Source: Vibrio tubiashii
Lineage (GTDB): Bacteria > Pseudomonadota > Gammaproteobacteria > Enterobacterales > Vibrionaceae
Length of the DNA stretch: 64,000 bases
Reading direction: 5' to 3'
NCBI GenBank assembly: GCA_000775715.1
Contig: JRWQ01000009.1
Location: 62,001-126,000, forward strand
A program made the translations under genes and the position numbers. Under the pieces are notes generated by a model. The model was not told the origin of the DNA, did no database searches, and saw nothing but the letters and a program-made list of their open reading frames with translations. Of this stretch, positions 28,483 to 37,173 are shown piece by piece; the stretch's first letter is position 1, and each line of letters starts with the position of its first letter.

Positions 28483-29601
28483 TTAATCTTTTACTTTAAC
28501 GTCGATGCGATTTGCTTGATCTAACGTTGAGGCTTTCGCACGAATTTTCGCTTCTAGCTGGTCGACAAGATCATTATTGTCGAAACGCTCTTTCTGACGT
28601 TTACCGTCTTCGTAAAACGCGCTCTTCTTGTTGCTTCCTGCTAGACCTAAGTGAGACACTTCTGCTTCACCCGGACCGTTTACCACACAACCAATGATAG
28701 AGACATCCATTGGGGTAATGACGTCTTCCAAACGCTGTTCAAGTGCGTTTACTGTACCGATCACATCAAACTCTTGTCGCGAACAACTCGGACAAGCAAT
28801 AAAGTTAATACCGCGTGAACGAATACGTAAAGATTTCAAGATATCAAAACCGACTTTGATCTCTTCTACCGGATCCGCTGCAAGGGAGATACGCAAAGTA
28901 TCGCCGATGCCTTCTGCTAGCAGCATACCTAGACCGACTGACGATTTTACCGCGCCAGCACGTGCGCCACCTGCTTCAGTGATGCCTAAGTGAAGAGGTT
29001 GGTCGATCTTCTGTGCCAACAGTCGGTATGAGTCAACCGCAAGGAATACATCCGATGCCTTCACACTCACTTTGAATTGATCAAAGTTAAGACGATCAAG
29101 AATATCCACATGACGCATCGCCGACTCCACCAACGCCTCAGGAGTTGGCTCGCCATACTTCATCTGGATGTCTTTTTCTAAAGAACCACCGTTAACACCG
29201 ATGCGGATTGGAATGTTTTTATCGCGCGCGCAGTCAACAACTGCACGGATTCGCTCTTCATTACCAATGTTGCCCGGGTTAATACGTAAACAGTCCACAC
29301 CATACTCAGCCACTTTAAGCGCGATACGGTAATCAAAATGAATATCCGCAACCAGAGGGATATTTACTTGCTGTTTGATCTGTTTAAACGCTTCTGCGGC
29401 GTCCATAGTCGGTACAGATACGCGAACGATGTCAGCACCAACATTTTCCAGTGATTTAATTTGAGCAACAGTCGCTTCAACGTCTGTTGTTCTTGTATTG
29501 GTCATTGACTGCACAGCAATCGGTGCGCCGTCACCAATAGGTACGTCGCCCACATAGATACGAGTCGATGGGCGACGTTTGATAGGAGATTCGTATTGCA
29601 T
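28483..29601 (-). CDS. ispG: 4-hydroxy-3-methylbut-2-en-1-yl diphosphate synthase
   Basis: This 372-residue iron-sulfur enzyme makes HMBPP from MEcPP in the methylerythritol phosphate isoprenoid pathway. The [4Fe-4S] ligands are in [10 protein letters not shown] and [10 protein letters not shown] near residues 270 and 310. The TIM-barrel N-terminus contains [13 protein letters not shown] [13 protein letters not shown]. It starts 9 bases after rodZ with no clear ribosome-binding site, consistent with translational coupling. Confidence 0.97.
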   Translation of the reverse strand: MQYESPIKRRPSTRIYVGDVPIGDGAPIAVQSMTNTRTTDVEATVAQIKSLENVGADIVRVSVPTMDAAEAFKQIKQQVNIPLVADIHFDYRIALKVAEYGVDCLRINPGNIGNEERIRAVVDCARDKNIPIRIGVNGGSLEKDIQMKYGEPTPEALVESAMRHVDILDRLNFDQFKVSVKASDVFLAVDSYRLLAQKIDQPLHLGITEAGGARAGAVKSSVGLGMLLAEGIGDTLRISLAADPVEEIKVGFDILKSLRIRSRGINFIACPSCSRQEFDVIGTVNALEQRLEDVITPMDVSIIGCVVNGPGEAEVSHLGLAGSNKKSAFYEDGKRQKERFDNNDLVDQLEAKIRAKASTLDQANRIDVKVKD

Positions 29602-29610
29602 AGTATTTTT

Positions 29611-30627
29611 TTAAGGTAAGTTGAATCTTGCTACTTTGCCTGAAGTATACCCAGAAAGGTCGACAGGTTCACTCGCTAATGTCATTGAAACGTTTTCAGG
29701 TGCACCTAAAATGACACTGTAAGGTAAACTGCCGCTTAAATTAAGGCTCTGACCAGCTTTTTTCACCCCTGTAGAAAGGGTTTTTCCAGAGGCGTCTTTT
29801 ACTTGAATCCAGCAATCATCCCTAAATGACATCACTAATAGATTAGCTACCGCATCAGTTTGTGACGCTGTTGTTGTCTCAGTCACTTCAGCAATCGAAG
29901 CAGGCTCTGCTTCAACTTCGACTGCGGAAACACTCTCAGGTTCTGATTGTGTGCTCTGTGGTTGGGCGATGATTTCAGTCTGTGCCGATTTATCGATGCT
30001 AGGCTCTTGCACTACAACCGATGCCACTGGCTCTTCAACCATAGATTCCTCAGTTGAAATGCTATCTTCACTAGAGATAGACGCCGCTTCAGGCTCTGCA
30101 AGCGTGGTGAAATCAAGCTCAGGCTCAGCCTGATACTGTTCTAACTTTTGCTCTTGCTCGGTTTCCGTCGTCAGCGCATCGATACTTTTTTCTTGGTTTT
30201 GCCACCACCAAACAGATGAAATACCGAGTACGACGATAACAATACCTAACGTCAAAGTCATAATGCGGCTATCGTGAGCTTCGCGCTTCGTTTGATGCGA
30301 GAAGCTTTTCATCTCTTGCTCTTCTTGCTGCGTCTCTTCACAACCATCGAGGGCGCATAGTACAGCAGTTTCATCAAGACCAACCGCACGAGCGTATGAG
30401 CGTAAGTAACCACGCGTAAACGTCGCAACTTGATCCGAAGAGAAATTATTACTTTCAATGTTCTCGATAATAGAGAGGCGTAAACGTAAACGATCCGCAA
30501 TTTGCTTTTGACTCAGACCAAGAGATTCGCGTTTATTTTTTAACAGTGTACCCGCATCGACTTTTTCTGTTTTTTCTACTTGTTCTACATTGTCGTCGTT
30601 TGTTTGAAGATGTTGTTCTGCAGTCAT
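29611..30627 (-). CDS. rodZ: Cytoskeletal protein RodZ
   Basis: This 338-residue bitopic protein links MreB to the cell-wall elongation machinery. The N-terminal helix-turn-helix domain (about 26-90, LGLSQKQIADRLRLR) binds MreB. A single membrane helix lies at about 121-142 (MTLTLGIVIVVLGISSVWWW). A long acidic, Glu/Ser-rich periplasmic linker (about 150-255) precedes the C-terminal DUF4115 beta domain (DDCWIQVKDASGKTL...LSGSLPYSVILG). No pilF/pilW gene separates it from rlmN, an arrangement I believe is usual in Vibrio. Confidence 0.93.
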   Translation of the reverse strand: MTAEQHLQTNDDNVEQVEKTEKVDAGTLLKNKRESLGLSQKQIADRLRLRLSIIENIESNNFSSDQVATFTRGYLRSYARAVGLDETAVLCALDGCEETQQEEQEMKSFSHQTKREAHDSRIMTLTLGIVIVVLGISSVWWWQNQEKSIDALTTETEQEQKLEQYQAEPELDFTTLAEPEAASISSEDSISTEESMVEEPVASVVVQEPSIDKSAQTEIIAQPQSTQSEPESVSAVEVEAEPASIAEVTETTTASQTDAVANLLVMSFRDDCWIQVKDASGKTLSTGVKKAGQSLNLSGSLPYSVILGAPENVSMTLASEPVDLSGYTSGKVARFNLP

Positions 30628-30954
30628 AATGGTTAAATGTCTCTATTCTGGTACAGCTCAGCCAGATCGCCGCTTTATTATTAATGATTATTTGCGTGCT
30701 ATGCAGCCTACGGTGAAATTTGTTGGGGATTACCCCTTAACGAGTCAGATTTAGCGCTCCACTCAAAATACAGAGGAGAATACCTCGAAAGCGCTAATCT
30801 TTAATTCTAATAGATATCATAGATGAAACAACACCAACAAAACTCATAATTTACAAGCAGCTCAAGGTTTTTCGTTATTTTGACAGCCAGATCGCTACCA
30901 GATGTAACAAAAAAGCCAGAGCAGAGCTCTGGCTTCGAAATTTTTCGACGCGAG
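30628..30954. other. Intergenic region between rodZ and rlmN
   Basis: These 327 bases hold the rlmN terminator at one end and presumably the rodZ operon promoter. I see no further gene; no pilF remnant is recognisable. Confidence 0.5.
30908..30935 (-). terminator. Rho-independent terminator of rlmN
   Basis: A 9-bp stem AAGCCAGAG / CTCTGGCTT with a CAGAG loop is followed on the minus strand by a T run, 20 bases past the rlmN stop. Confidence 0.85.
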
Positions 30955-32082
30955 TTATGAAACAGCCTTCACCTCGATGCTCTCACCTTTTGCGGCTTTA
31001 ATCATCGCCGTACGCTTAGTACGATCGATAACGTCACCGACCAACTGACCACACGCGGCATCAATATCATCACCACGAGTTTTGCGTACCGTAACAGTAT
31101 GCTCGTACTGCATCAGTGTTTTTTGGAAACGGTCAATTCGTGAATTACTTGGCTTCTTGTATGGTGAGCCCGGGTATGGGTTGAACGGAATCAAGTTAAT
31201 CTTACAAGGCGTGTCTTTTAATAGCTCGGCGAGCTCACGGGCATGATCCATATCGTCATTAACATGATCAAGCAGAACATACTCGACTGTTACTTTGCCA
31301 CGGTTCGCGTTAGAGGACTGAATATAACGGCGTACCGACGCGAGAAAATCTTCGATATCCCAACGATCGTTGATTGGCATAATCTCGCTGCGCAACTTGT
31401 CGTTCGGTGCATGCAGTGAAATAGCTAACGCAACATCAATATTGCCTGTCATTTGGTCAAGACCAGAAACAACACCAGAAGTCGAAACTGTCACTCGGCG
31501 CTTCGACAAACCGAAACCAAGGTCATCAAGCATAATCTCAAGTGCCGGAATGAGGTTCTTCATGTTGAGTAGAGGCTCGCCCATGCCCATCATTACAACG
31601 TTGGTAATTGGACGACGTCCCGTCTCTTTTTCTAAACCGATTTCGCGTGCAGCGCGCCACACCTGGCCAATAATTTCAGATACTTTCAGGTTACGGTTAA
31701 AACCTTGCTGAGCTGTTGAGCAGAATTTACATTCAAGAGCACAACCTACCTGTGAAGACACACACAGTGTTGCACGGTCATCTTCTGGGATGTAAACCGT
31801 TTCTACATCTTGGTCACCCACCTTCATCGCCCACTTAATGGTACCATCTGAAGAGTGCTGAGCTTCAGCAACGGTCGGTGCTTTAATTTCGCAACGATGC
31901 TGCAGTTTTTCACGTAGCTTCTTATTAATGTTGGTCATGTTATCGAAGTTATCGACACCGAAATGATAAATCCACTTCATTACTTGGTCGGCACGGAACG
32001 CTTTCTCACCTAACTCATCGGCAAAAAGCTTACGCAATCCTTGGCGATCAAAGTCGAGTAGATTGATTTTTTCAGTGGTCAT
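30955..32082 (-). CDS. rlmN: Dual-specificity 23S rRNA/tRNA adenine-C2 methyltransferase RlmN
   Basis: This 375-residue radical-SAM enzyme methylates A2503 of 23S rRNA and A37 of some tRNAs. The cluster motif CALECKFC (CxxxCxxC) is at about residues 121-128. The second catalytic cysteine is in [13 protein letters not shown] near the C-terminus, with MGMGEPLLN marking the GGE-like SAM region. The ATG at 32082 follows GAGAGGCCAC, a good ribosome-binding site; an in-frame TTG four codons upstream is rejected. It has its own terminator. Confidence 0.97.
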   Translation of the reverse strand: MTTEKINLLDFDRQGLRKLFADELGEKAFRADQVMKWIYHFGVDNFDNMTNINKKLREKLQHRCEIKAPTVAEAQHSSDGTIKWAMKVGDQDVETVYIPEDDRATLCVSSQVGCALECKFCSTAQQGFNRNLKVSEIIGQVWRAAREIGLEKETGRRPITNVVMMGMGEPLLNMKNLIPALEIMLDDLGFGLSKRRVTVSTSGVVSGLDQMTGNIDVALAISLHAPNDKLRSEIMPINDRWDIEDFLASVRRYIQSSNANRGKVTVEYVLLDHVNDDMDHARELAELLKDTPCKINLIPFNPYPGSPYKKPSNSRIDRFQKTLMQYEHTVTVRKTRGDDIDAACGQLVGDVIDRTKRTAMIKAAKGESIEVKAVS

Positions 32083-32298
32083 GTGGCCTCTCAAGCGACG
32101 GAAACATTAATTAAGGGCGCGAATTGTACAGCCTTTATGCAGTGACAACAAGACCTATAAAGCCCTGTATTTACCAAGGCATTAATAACAAAACGGTTAT
32201 TTATTAAACAATAGAAATGCTAGGGGATAAAGATATTGGGAAGACTGCCAATTCGACTCACTCTTCACTCTAGGAAGTGGCGAAATCTACTCTCAAAT

Positions 32299-32730
32299 CT
32301 ATTCAGTAGCAGTTTGCTTAATCTGTTCGACAATCGCTTTCAAGCCATTGCCTCGAGATGGGCTTAAGTGAGCAATCAAACCAAGCTGCTGAAAATAAGC
32401 ATCGATATCAAAAGATTGAATCTCTTGAGATGATTTGCCATCGTAGGCTGCCATCACGAGTGCAATCAAGCCACGCACAATACGCGCATCTGAATCTGCG
32501 CAAAAGTGCCAATTGCCGTCGATGTTTTCACTCACCAACCATACCGTGCTTTCACAACCAGCCACAGTCACTTGCTCAGACTTCAACTCATCCGGCATTT
32601 GAGGCAGTTTTTTACCCCATTGAATCACCTGACGGTAGCGGTCTTCCCAGCCTTTAAAGCCTTGCATGATCTCAGCAATGTGTTGCACGGTTATTTCAGT
32701 TCCAAAAGGAGATTGAGGGAAAGATGACAT
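32299..32730 (-). CDS. csdE: SufE/CsdE-family sulfur acceptor
   Basis: This 143-residue protein accepts persulfide sulfur from a cysteine desulfurase. The acceptor is C59 in VAGCESTVW, in the SufE signature. It lies 14 bases downstream of tcdA, and the csdE-tcdA (csdL) neighbourhood distinguishes it from SufE of the suf operon. The csdA desulfurase gene is not adjacent. GGAG lies 6 bases before the ATG. Confidence 0.85.
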   Translation of the reverse strand: MSSFPQSPFGTEITVQHIAEIMQGFKGWEDRYRQVIQWGKKLPQMPDELKSEQVTVAGCESTVWLVSENIDGNWHFCADSDARIVRGLIALVMAAYDGKSSQEIQSFDIDAYFQQLGLIAHLSPSRGNGLKAIVEQIKQTATE

Positions 32731-32744
32731 ACTGCTCTCCAAGC

Positions 32745-33554
32745 TTAGGGTCTGTATTTTTGAATCAACTTTTCAACAATGCGCGAAACAGCCACAAAAC
32801 CAAATGAGGCGGTGACAACAGTCGCTGCGCCAAACCCGCTGGCACAATCCATACGCTTCGGACCTTCCGCGGTTGACTTGACGCCACACACACTGCCGTC
32901 TGGCTGAGGGTACTTCAATTGCTCGGTTGAGAATACACACTCAATGCCAAATTTACGCGCAGGATTGGTTGGGAAATTATGGTGACGACGCAGTGTATCT
33001 TTGATCTTTTTCGCGAGCGGATCTTGAATCGTCTTGGTTAAATCCGCGACTTTAATCTGAGTCGGGTCAACCTGACCACCTGCACCACCTGTGGTAATGA
33101 CTTTGATTTTGTTACTGCGGCAGTATGCAAGTAGCGACGCTTTGGCTTTAACGCTATCAATTGCGTCCAACACATAATCGTACTCTTTGCTTAGGTACTC
33201 ATGCTGGTTATCTGGAGTAATAAAGTCATCAATTAAATTGACCTTACACTCTGGGTTAATCAGCTTAACTCTTTCCGCCATCACTTCGATTTTGCTCTGA
33301 CCTACGCTGCCCGACATAGCATGAATCTGACGGTTAATGTTAGTCACACACACGTCATCCATATCAATAAGCGTTAACTCGCCGATGCCCGTTCTTGCCA
33401 GAGCTTCAACCGCCCATGAACCTACACCGCCAATGCCAATCACGCACACATGCGCTGCACGCAGAATCTCGACTTCACTATTACCGTAAAGACGGCGTGT
33501 GCCACCAAAACGTTGGTTGTAACTATCAGAAGCTGGAGTTTCGAGTTCACGCAT
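32745..33554 (-). CDS. tcdA: tRNA threonylcarbamoyladenosine dehydratase TcdA (CsdL)
   Basis: This 269-residue E1-like ATP-dependent enzyme cyclises t6A37 to ct6A in tRNA. The nucleotide-binding GIGGVGSWAVEALARTGIG (about residues 36-54) and the following LIDMDDVCVTNINRQ are typical of the ThiF/MoeB fold. The start is the ATG at 33554 (MRELETPASDSYNQRFGG), giving the E. coli length of 268; upstream in-frame codons overlap the mltA terminator stem. It forms a two-gene unit with csdE. Confidence 0.93.
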   Translation of the reverse strand: MRELETPASDSYNQRFGGTRRLYGNSEVEILRAAHVCVIGIGGVGSWAVEALARTGIGELTLIDMDDVCVTNINRQIHAMSGSVGQSKIEVMAERVKLINPECKVNLIDDFITPDNQHEYLSKEYDYVLDAIDSVKAKASLLAYCRSNKIKVITTGGAGGQVDPTQIKVADLTKTIQDPLAKKIKDTLRRHHNFPTNPARKFGIECVFSTEQLKYPQPDGSVCGVKSTAEGPKRMDCASGFGAATVVTASFGFVAVSRIVEKLIQKYRP

Positions 33555-33573
33555 GTTGGTTTTCCGCTTGGTA

Positions 33574-33607
33574 CAAAAACAAAGAGTGCGATTTATACGC
33601 ACTCTTT
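33574..33607 (-). terminator. Rho-independent terminator of mltA
   Basis: A perfect 10-bp stem AAAGAGTGCG / CGCACTCTTT with a 7-base loop lies 23 bases past the mltA stop, with a T run after it on the minus strand. It also lies directly upstream of tcdA. Confidence 0.85.
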
Positions 33608-33629
33608 AGTAAAAAGTCTAGATGAGAAG

Positions 33630-34733
33630 CTATTGTAGCTTTTCTGGTGGCAATGCCCAAGGTGCTTGTGTCGCACTCCCCTCAAGCCCCAACTTCCACA
33701 CACGACCAAAGTGTTTGTAATGACCCGCTTCAGTGCCCGCTCTTGGCCCCATGCCATGATAAAGGTCGAGGTGGTTCTGTTTCACCGCACCGCCGGTATC
33801 TAATACAATCAGTAAGCGCAGTTGATGTGCGCCACTCCAAGTTCCATCCGGATTAAGCAATGGGACTTCCGCTAATATCGGTGTACCCATAGGGAAGATT
33901 GAACGATCCCCGGCGACAGATGCCATTGGTAGCAGAGGAATACCCGCCGATCCCGTAACTGGCGCATCAGCACGCGGCTCAAAGAACACATACGAAGGGT
34001 TCTGCTCTAGCAGCTCACGTACCGTTGCTTCGTCGTTTTCTAGCACCCAATCCTTTATCGCCTTCATTGACATTTTTTCACGCGGCACTAAGTCACGCTC
34101 GATCAATACCCTACCAATACTGACGTAGGCCTTGTTGTTCTTACCGCCATAAGCGAAGTACTCTAGCGTGTCGTCATCTTCAAAGTGAACGAAGCCACTG
34201 CCCTGTACTTCCATCAAGAATGGGTCAATCATATTCGGCGCATAGCCAAGCTCTAGCCCCTTACCTTCTAGTGCTCCTGCGTAAATTTGAGCTCGAGTCG
34301 GGCAGTCACTCTCACACTCAGGCTTAGCATATACTGGATATTTGAATTTCTCGTTTGGCTCGTGACGCAGCTCCATTACAGGGGAAAAGTATCCCGTAAA
34401 AAGCACGTTACCTTGTTTGTCACCACCGCCCAATTGGGCCGCCTGAATACCGAAACTCGCTAAATCACGAGGTTCACCGCTTTGCAGCACCCACTCATTT
34501 AGCTTGGTGTATAACGGCTGATAGATTCTTGCCATTGAAGGCGAGTTAAACACCACTTGTTCCGCCTGACGATGAAATTCAGTGAAATCACGTGGTTTTG
34601 TTGACTCTACAACTGCAGATTTATTCAAAATAGAATTGAATTCTTCATCAACATATTGTTGAGCACGGTCGGTTGGTTGAGCACAGCCAAACATCACGCT
34701 GGCGGCCAGTAGTGGAAGATATTTTTTGAGCAC
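33630..34733 (-). CDS. mltA: Membrane-bound lytic murein transglycosylase A
   Basis: This 367-residue outer-membrane lipoprotein cleaves peptidoglycan glycan strands to 1,6-anhydro ends. The signal peptide ends in the lipobox VMFGC (C17). The MltA domain has LMEVQGSGFVHFEDD, and the 3D domain near the C-terminus has ILAEVPLLNP and LLIVLDTGGAVKQNHLDLYHGMG with the catalytic aspartate region. I chose the GTG at 34733 (LKKYLPLLAA) after AAAGGGAAC; the alternative TTG six codons upstream lies within that ribosome-binding site. Confidence 0.92.
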   Translation of the reverse strand: MLKKYLPLLAASVMFGCAQPTDRAQQYVDEEFNSILNKSAVVESTKPRDFTEFHRQAEQVVFNSPSMARIYQPLYTKLNEWVLQSGEPRDLASFGIQAAQLGGGDKQGNVLFTGYFSPVMELRHEPNEKFKYPVYAKPECESDCPTRAQIYAGALEGKGLELGYAPNMIDPFLMEVQGSGFVHFEDDDTLEYFAYGGKNNKAYVSIGRVLIERDLVPREKMSMKAIKDWVLENDEATVRELLEQNPSYVFFEPRADAPVTGSAGIPLLPMASVAGDRSIFPMGTPILAEVPLLNPDGTWSGAHQLRLLIVLDTGGAVKQNHLDLYHGMGPRAGTEAGHYKHFGRVWKLGLEGSATQAPWALPPEKLQ

Positions 34734-34818
34734 AGGATTGTTCCCTTTCAAGCGATGCTAAGAGGATGACAAACTTACCAATAATTGGCAATCCAGTAGT
34801 GTTAACGAATGTTATTTT

Positions 34819-35217
34819 TCACTTATTCGACAAACGATAAATTGGCTGGTAGCTCGGTTCTGAGATCAACTGCAACTCCGTAAACTGCTCATTAAGTGCC
34901 TTGAACTTACGCTCTTTATCTCCAAGCCGATACTCCAAGTGGACCCCATTCCAGCGATACTTGGTATCGACTACACCACCGTCAATAGAAACGCCTGACG
35001 GACTGAGCACAAATTCATCTGCAGCATATGAGGCCACATTCTGCTCAACCCAAGTGCCATAAAGCTCTGACTTAGGGTAGGTTTTCTCTAAATAGATACT
35101 GTATAAGCTATTTGCCATCAACACTGCACAAATAGCCGCGATAACCGCTCCGATTAGCACCACACGCTCAAAGATCTTTTTGCTTCTACTTACGTCGTTC
35201 ACTTTCTTTATCACCAC
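34819..35217 (-). CDS. DUF2850 family membrane-anchored protein
   Basis: This roughly 132-residue protein has one hydrophobic segment at about 19-42 (RVVLIGAVIAAICAVLMANSLY) and a soluble C-terminal domain with GTWVEQNVASYAADEF, the core of DUF2850, a family I know mainly from Vibrio. Function is unknown. The start is unclear: tandem GTG codons at 35217 and 35214, and a further GTG four codons on, all lack a clear ribosome-binding site. It is divergent from argA. Confidence 0.75.
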   Translation of the reverse strand: MVIKKVNDVSRSKKIFERVVLIGAVIAAICAVLMANSLYSIYLEKTYPKSELYGTWVEQNVASYAADEFVLSPSGVSIDGGVVDTKYRWNGVHLEYRLGDKERKFKALNEQFTELQLISEPSYQPIYRLSNK

Positions 35218-35374
35218 TGTAGTGCAGATGTTTACTTACTAAGTGTTAACCAAAAATAGATTTCCCGCGAATGCCAGCAAAGACAGCCGCTATACTATTC
35301 AATTAAGTGAAACCATTCGCTACGAATCATTTGCGAAAAACACCCAATCCAAACACAAAAAACGCTTGCCGCAA

Positions 35375-35413
35375 TAAGAATAAAATTGCAATATCTCTGT
35401 ATATTAATTCAAT
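35375..35413 (+). promoter_or_regulatory. Tandem ARG boxes (ArgR operator) upstream of argA
   Basis: Two 18-base boxes, 35375-35392 (11 of 18 matches to the E. coli ARG-box consensus) and 35396-35413 (12 of 18; core TGTATATTAATTCA), are separated by exactly 3 bases, the spacing ArgR hexamers require. They lie 14-52 bases before the GTG start of argA, so arginine repression is likely. Confidence 0.7.
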
Positions 35414-35426
35414 CACGGAAAATGTT

Positions 35427-36764
35427 GTGAAAATTCGAAGTACCGCGCTAGTTAAAGGGTTTAGGCAGTCCGCCCCTTACGTTAACGCTCACCGAGATAA
35501 AACCATGGTCATCATGCTCGGTGGTGAAGCCGTGGCTGACTCCAATTTTTCGAATATTATCAGTGATCTGGCTCTACTGCATAGCCTAGGGGTTAAAATT
35601 GTTCTCGTTCATGGAGCGCGTCCACAAATTAATAACCTTCTTGAGCAAAATCAGTACGATACCCCTTATCACAAAGGAGTTCGTGTTACCGACGAGAACT
35701 CTCTCAGTTACGTAATGCAGGCCGCAGGACAACTACAACTCACCATTACTGCTCAGCTTTCTATGAGCCTGAGTAATACCCCTATGGCCGGAACTCAATT
35801 GAACGTCGTCAGCGGCAATTTCATCACCTCTCAGCCACTAGGTGTGGATGATGGCATCGACTATTGTCACAGTGGTCGAGTGAGACGAGTTGATGCCGAG
35901 GGTATCAACCGTATGTTGGAACAAGGCTCTATTGTCCTGCTTGGTCCCATTGCTGGCTCAGTAACGGGGGAGTCGTTTAACCTTCTTTCAGAAGAAGTGG
36001 CGACCCAAGTCGCGATAAAATTAAATGCCGATAAGCTCATCGGTTTCTGTTCCGAACAGGGTATTATCGATGAAAATGGTGATGTCGCAGCAGAACTGTT
36101 CCCCAAAGATGCTGAGAGAATTTTGTCCAGCCTTGAGACGGACAGCGTAAAAGGTAGCGATAACTCTTCTGGGACGCTACGATTTTTACGCGCAGCTACG
36201 GCAGCTTGTCGAGCAGGCGTTCCTCGTAGTCACTTAGTCAGTTACAAAGAAGACGGAGCCTTGATTCAAGAACTTTTCTCTCTCGACGGTATTGGTACTC
36301 AAGTAGTAAAAGCGAGTGCCGAGCAAGTGCGCGTTGCGGATATTGATGATATCGGTGGTATTTTGGATTTGATTCAACCACTAGAAGAGCAAGGGATCTT
36401 GGTTCGTCGATCTCGTGAGCAGTTAGAGCAGGAACTTCACCAGTTCACCATCATTGAGAAAGATGGCTTAATTATTGGCTGCGCTGCGCTGTATCCTTAC
36501 CCCGAAGAGAAGATGGCCGAGATGGCGTGCGTAGCAATCCATCCTGAATATCGAGATGGCAACCGTGGTTTATTGCTACTCAATCACATGCGCTTACAGT
36601 CCAAGGCGCAAGGGATTGAACATATCTTCGTGTTAACGACCCACAGTCTTCACTGGTTTAGAGAGCAAGGCTTCCATGAAATGGGGGTTGATTTCCTGCC
36701 CTCACAGAAGCAGAACTTATACAACTATCAACGAAAGTCGAAGATTTTAGCACTTTTACTCTAA
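35427..36764 (+). CDS. argA: N-acetylglutamate synthase
   Basis: This 445-residue enzyme makes N-acetylglutamate from glutamate and acetyl-CoA, the first step of arginine synthesis. The N-terminal amino-acid kinase-like domain (about 5-285) has [11 protein letters not shown] and [10 protein letters not shown], and it is where arginine feedback acts. The C-terminal GNAT domain (about 300-440) has [19 protein letters not shown]. The start is the GTG at 35427 after GGAA. The frame is open for 40 more codons upstream, but these run through the ARG boxes and are not coding. The divergent DUF2850 gene shares the promoter region. Confidence 0.95.
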   Translation: MKIRSTALVKGFRQSAPYVNAHRDKTMVIMLGGEAVADSNFSNIISDLALLHSLGVKIVLVHGARPQINNLLEQNQYDTPYHKGVRVTDENSLSYVMQAAGQLQLTITAQLSMSLSNTPMAGTQLNVVSGNFITSQPLGVDDGIDYCHSGRVRRVDAEGINRMLEQGSIVLLGPIAGSVTGESFNLLSEEVATQVAIKLNADKLIGFCSEQGIIDENGDVAAELFPKDAERILSSLETDSVKGSDNSSGTLRFLRAATAACRAGVPRSHLVSYKEDGALIQELFSLDGIGTQVVKASAEQVRVADIDDIGGILDLIQPLEEQGILVRRSREQLEQELHQFTIIEKDGLIIGCAALYPYPEEKMAEMACVAIHPEYRDGNRGLLLLNHMRLQSKAQGIEHIFVLTTHSLHWFREQGFHEMGVDFLPSQKQNLYNYQRKSKILALLL

Positions 36765-36852
36765 CCTATTGTATTGGTTATATTTATCAATTTTTCAGTC
36801 AATTCCGACGACAAATTGCTTTATTTGCCACACAGGATTGGTTAATATTTCG

Positions 36853-36873
36853 CCTCCCTACACAGTAGGGAGG
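36853..36873. other. Perfect hairpin between argA and the 58-aa gene
   Basis: CCTCCCTA, loop CACAG, TAGGGAGG: an 8-bp G/C-rich stem with no T run on either side. It lies 89 bases after argA and 95 before the small gene. It may be a 5' leader structure of the small gene or a 3' end of the argA mRNA. Confidence 0.4.
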
Positions 36874-36967
36874 AAGACAGGATTCACTTCCCCACTTAAC
36901 TTTTAGCAAAGTTGAGTCGCAAGGATTGCTTGAAGTAACTAACTACGTCACTAAGAGCAAACTATCA

Positions 36968-37144
36968 ATGAAAAAAATCATCTGTAATTCTGTGCAGAGT
37001 TTTTGGGATATGGCAGACAACGAACTTCTTGAAGATTTAGATGTTCACTGCGTATTTCCTGTTACAGAAGGCTTAAAAGCGTTCATTTTGAACTATCAGA
37101 GAAAATACCGCATCCGCAGTATCTCTTTCTCAAAAGCAATTTAA
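36968..37144 (+). CDS. Small hypothetical protein (58 aa)
   Basis: I do not recognise this small protein. Reading from the ATG at 36968, preceded by TAAGAGCAAACTATCA (weak site), it gives 58 residues with a basic start (MKKIICNS), an acidic centre (DNELLEDLDVH) and a basic C-terminal half (NYQRKYRIRS). There is no membrane helix or signal peptide. The frame continues 14 codons further upstream to a TTG, but AAGGA abuts that codon without spacing. It converges with recD. Confidence 0.45.
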   Translation: MKKIICNSVQSFWDMADNELLEDLDVHCVFPVTEGLKAFILNYQRKYRIRSISFSKAI

Positions 37145-37173
37145 TCACCATTTGTGGTAACCACGGACGGTTA

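Noticed and set aside
30628..30954. Loss of pilF/pilW between rlmN and rodZ as a deletion
   Set aside because: As far as I recall Vibrio keeps pilF elsewhere, so the absence is probably normal for the genus.
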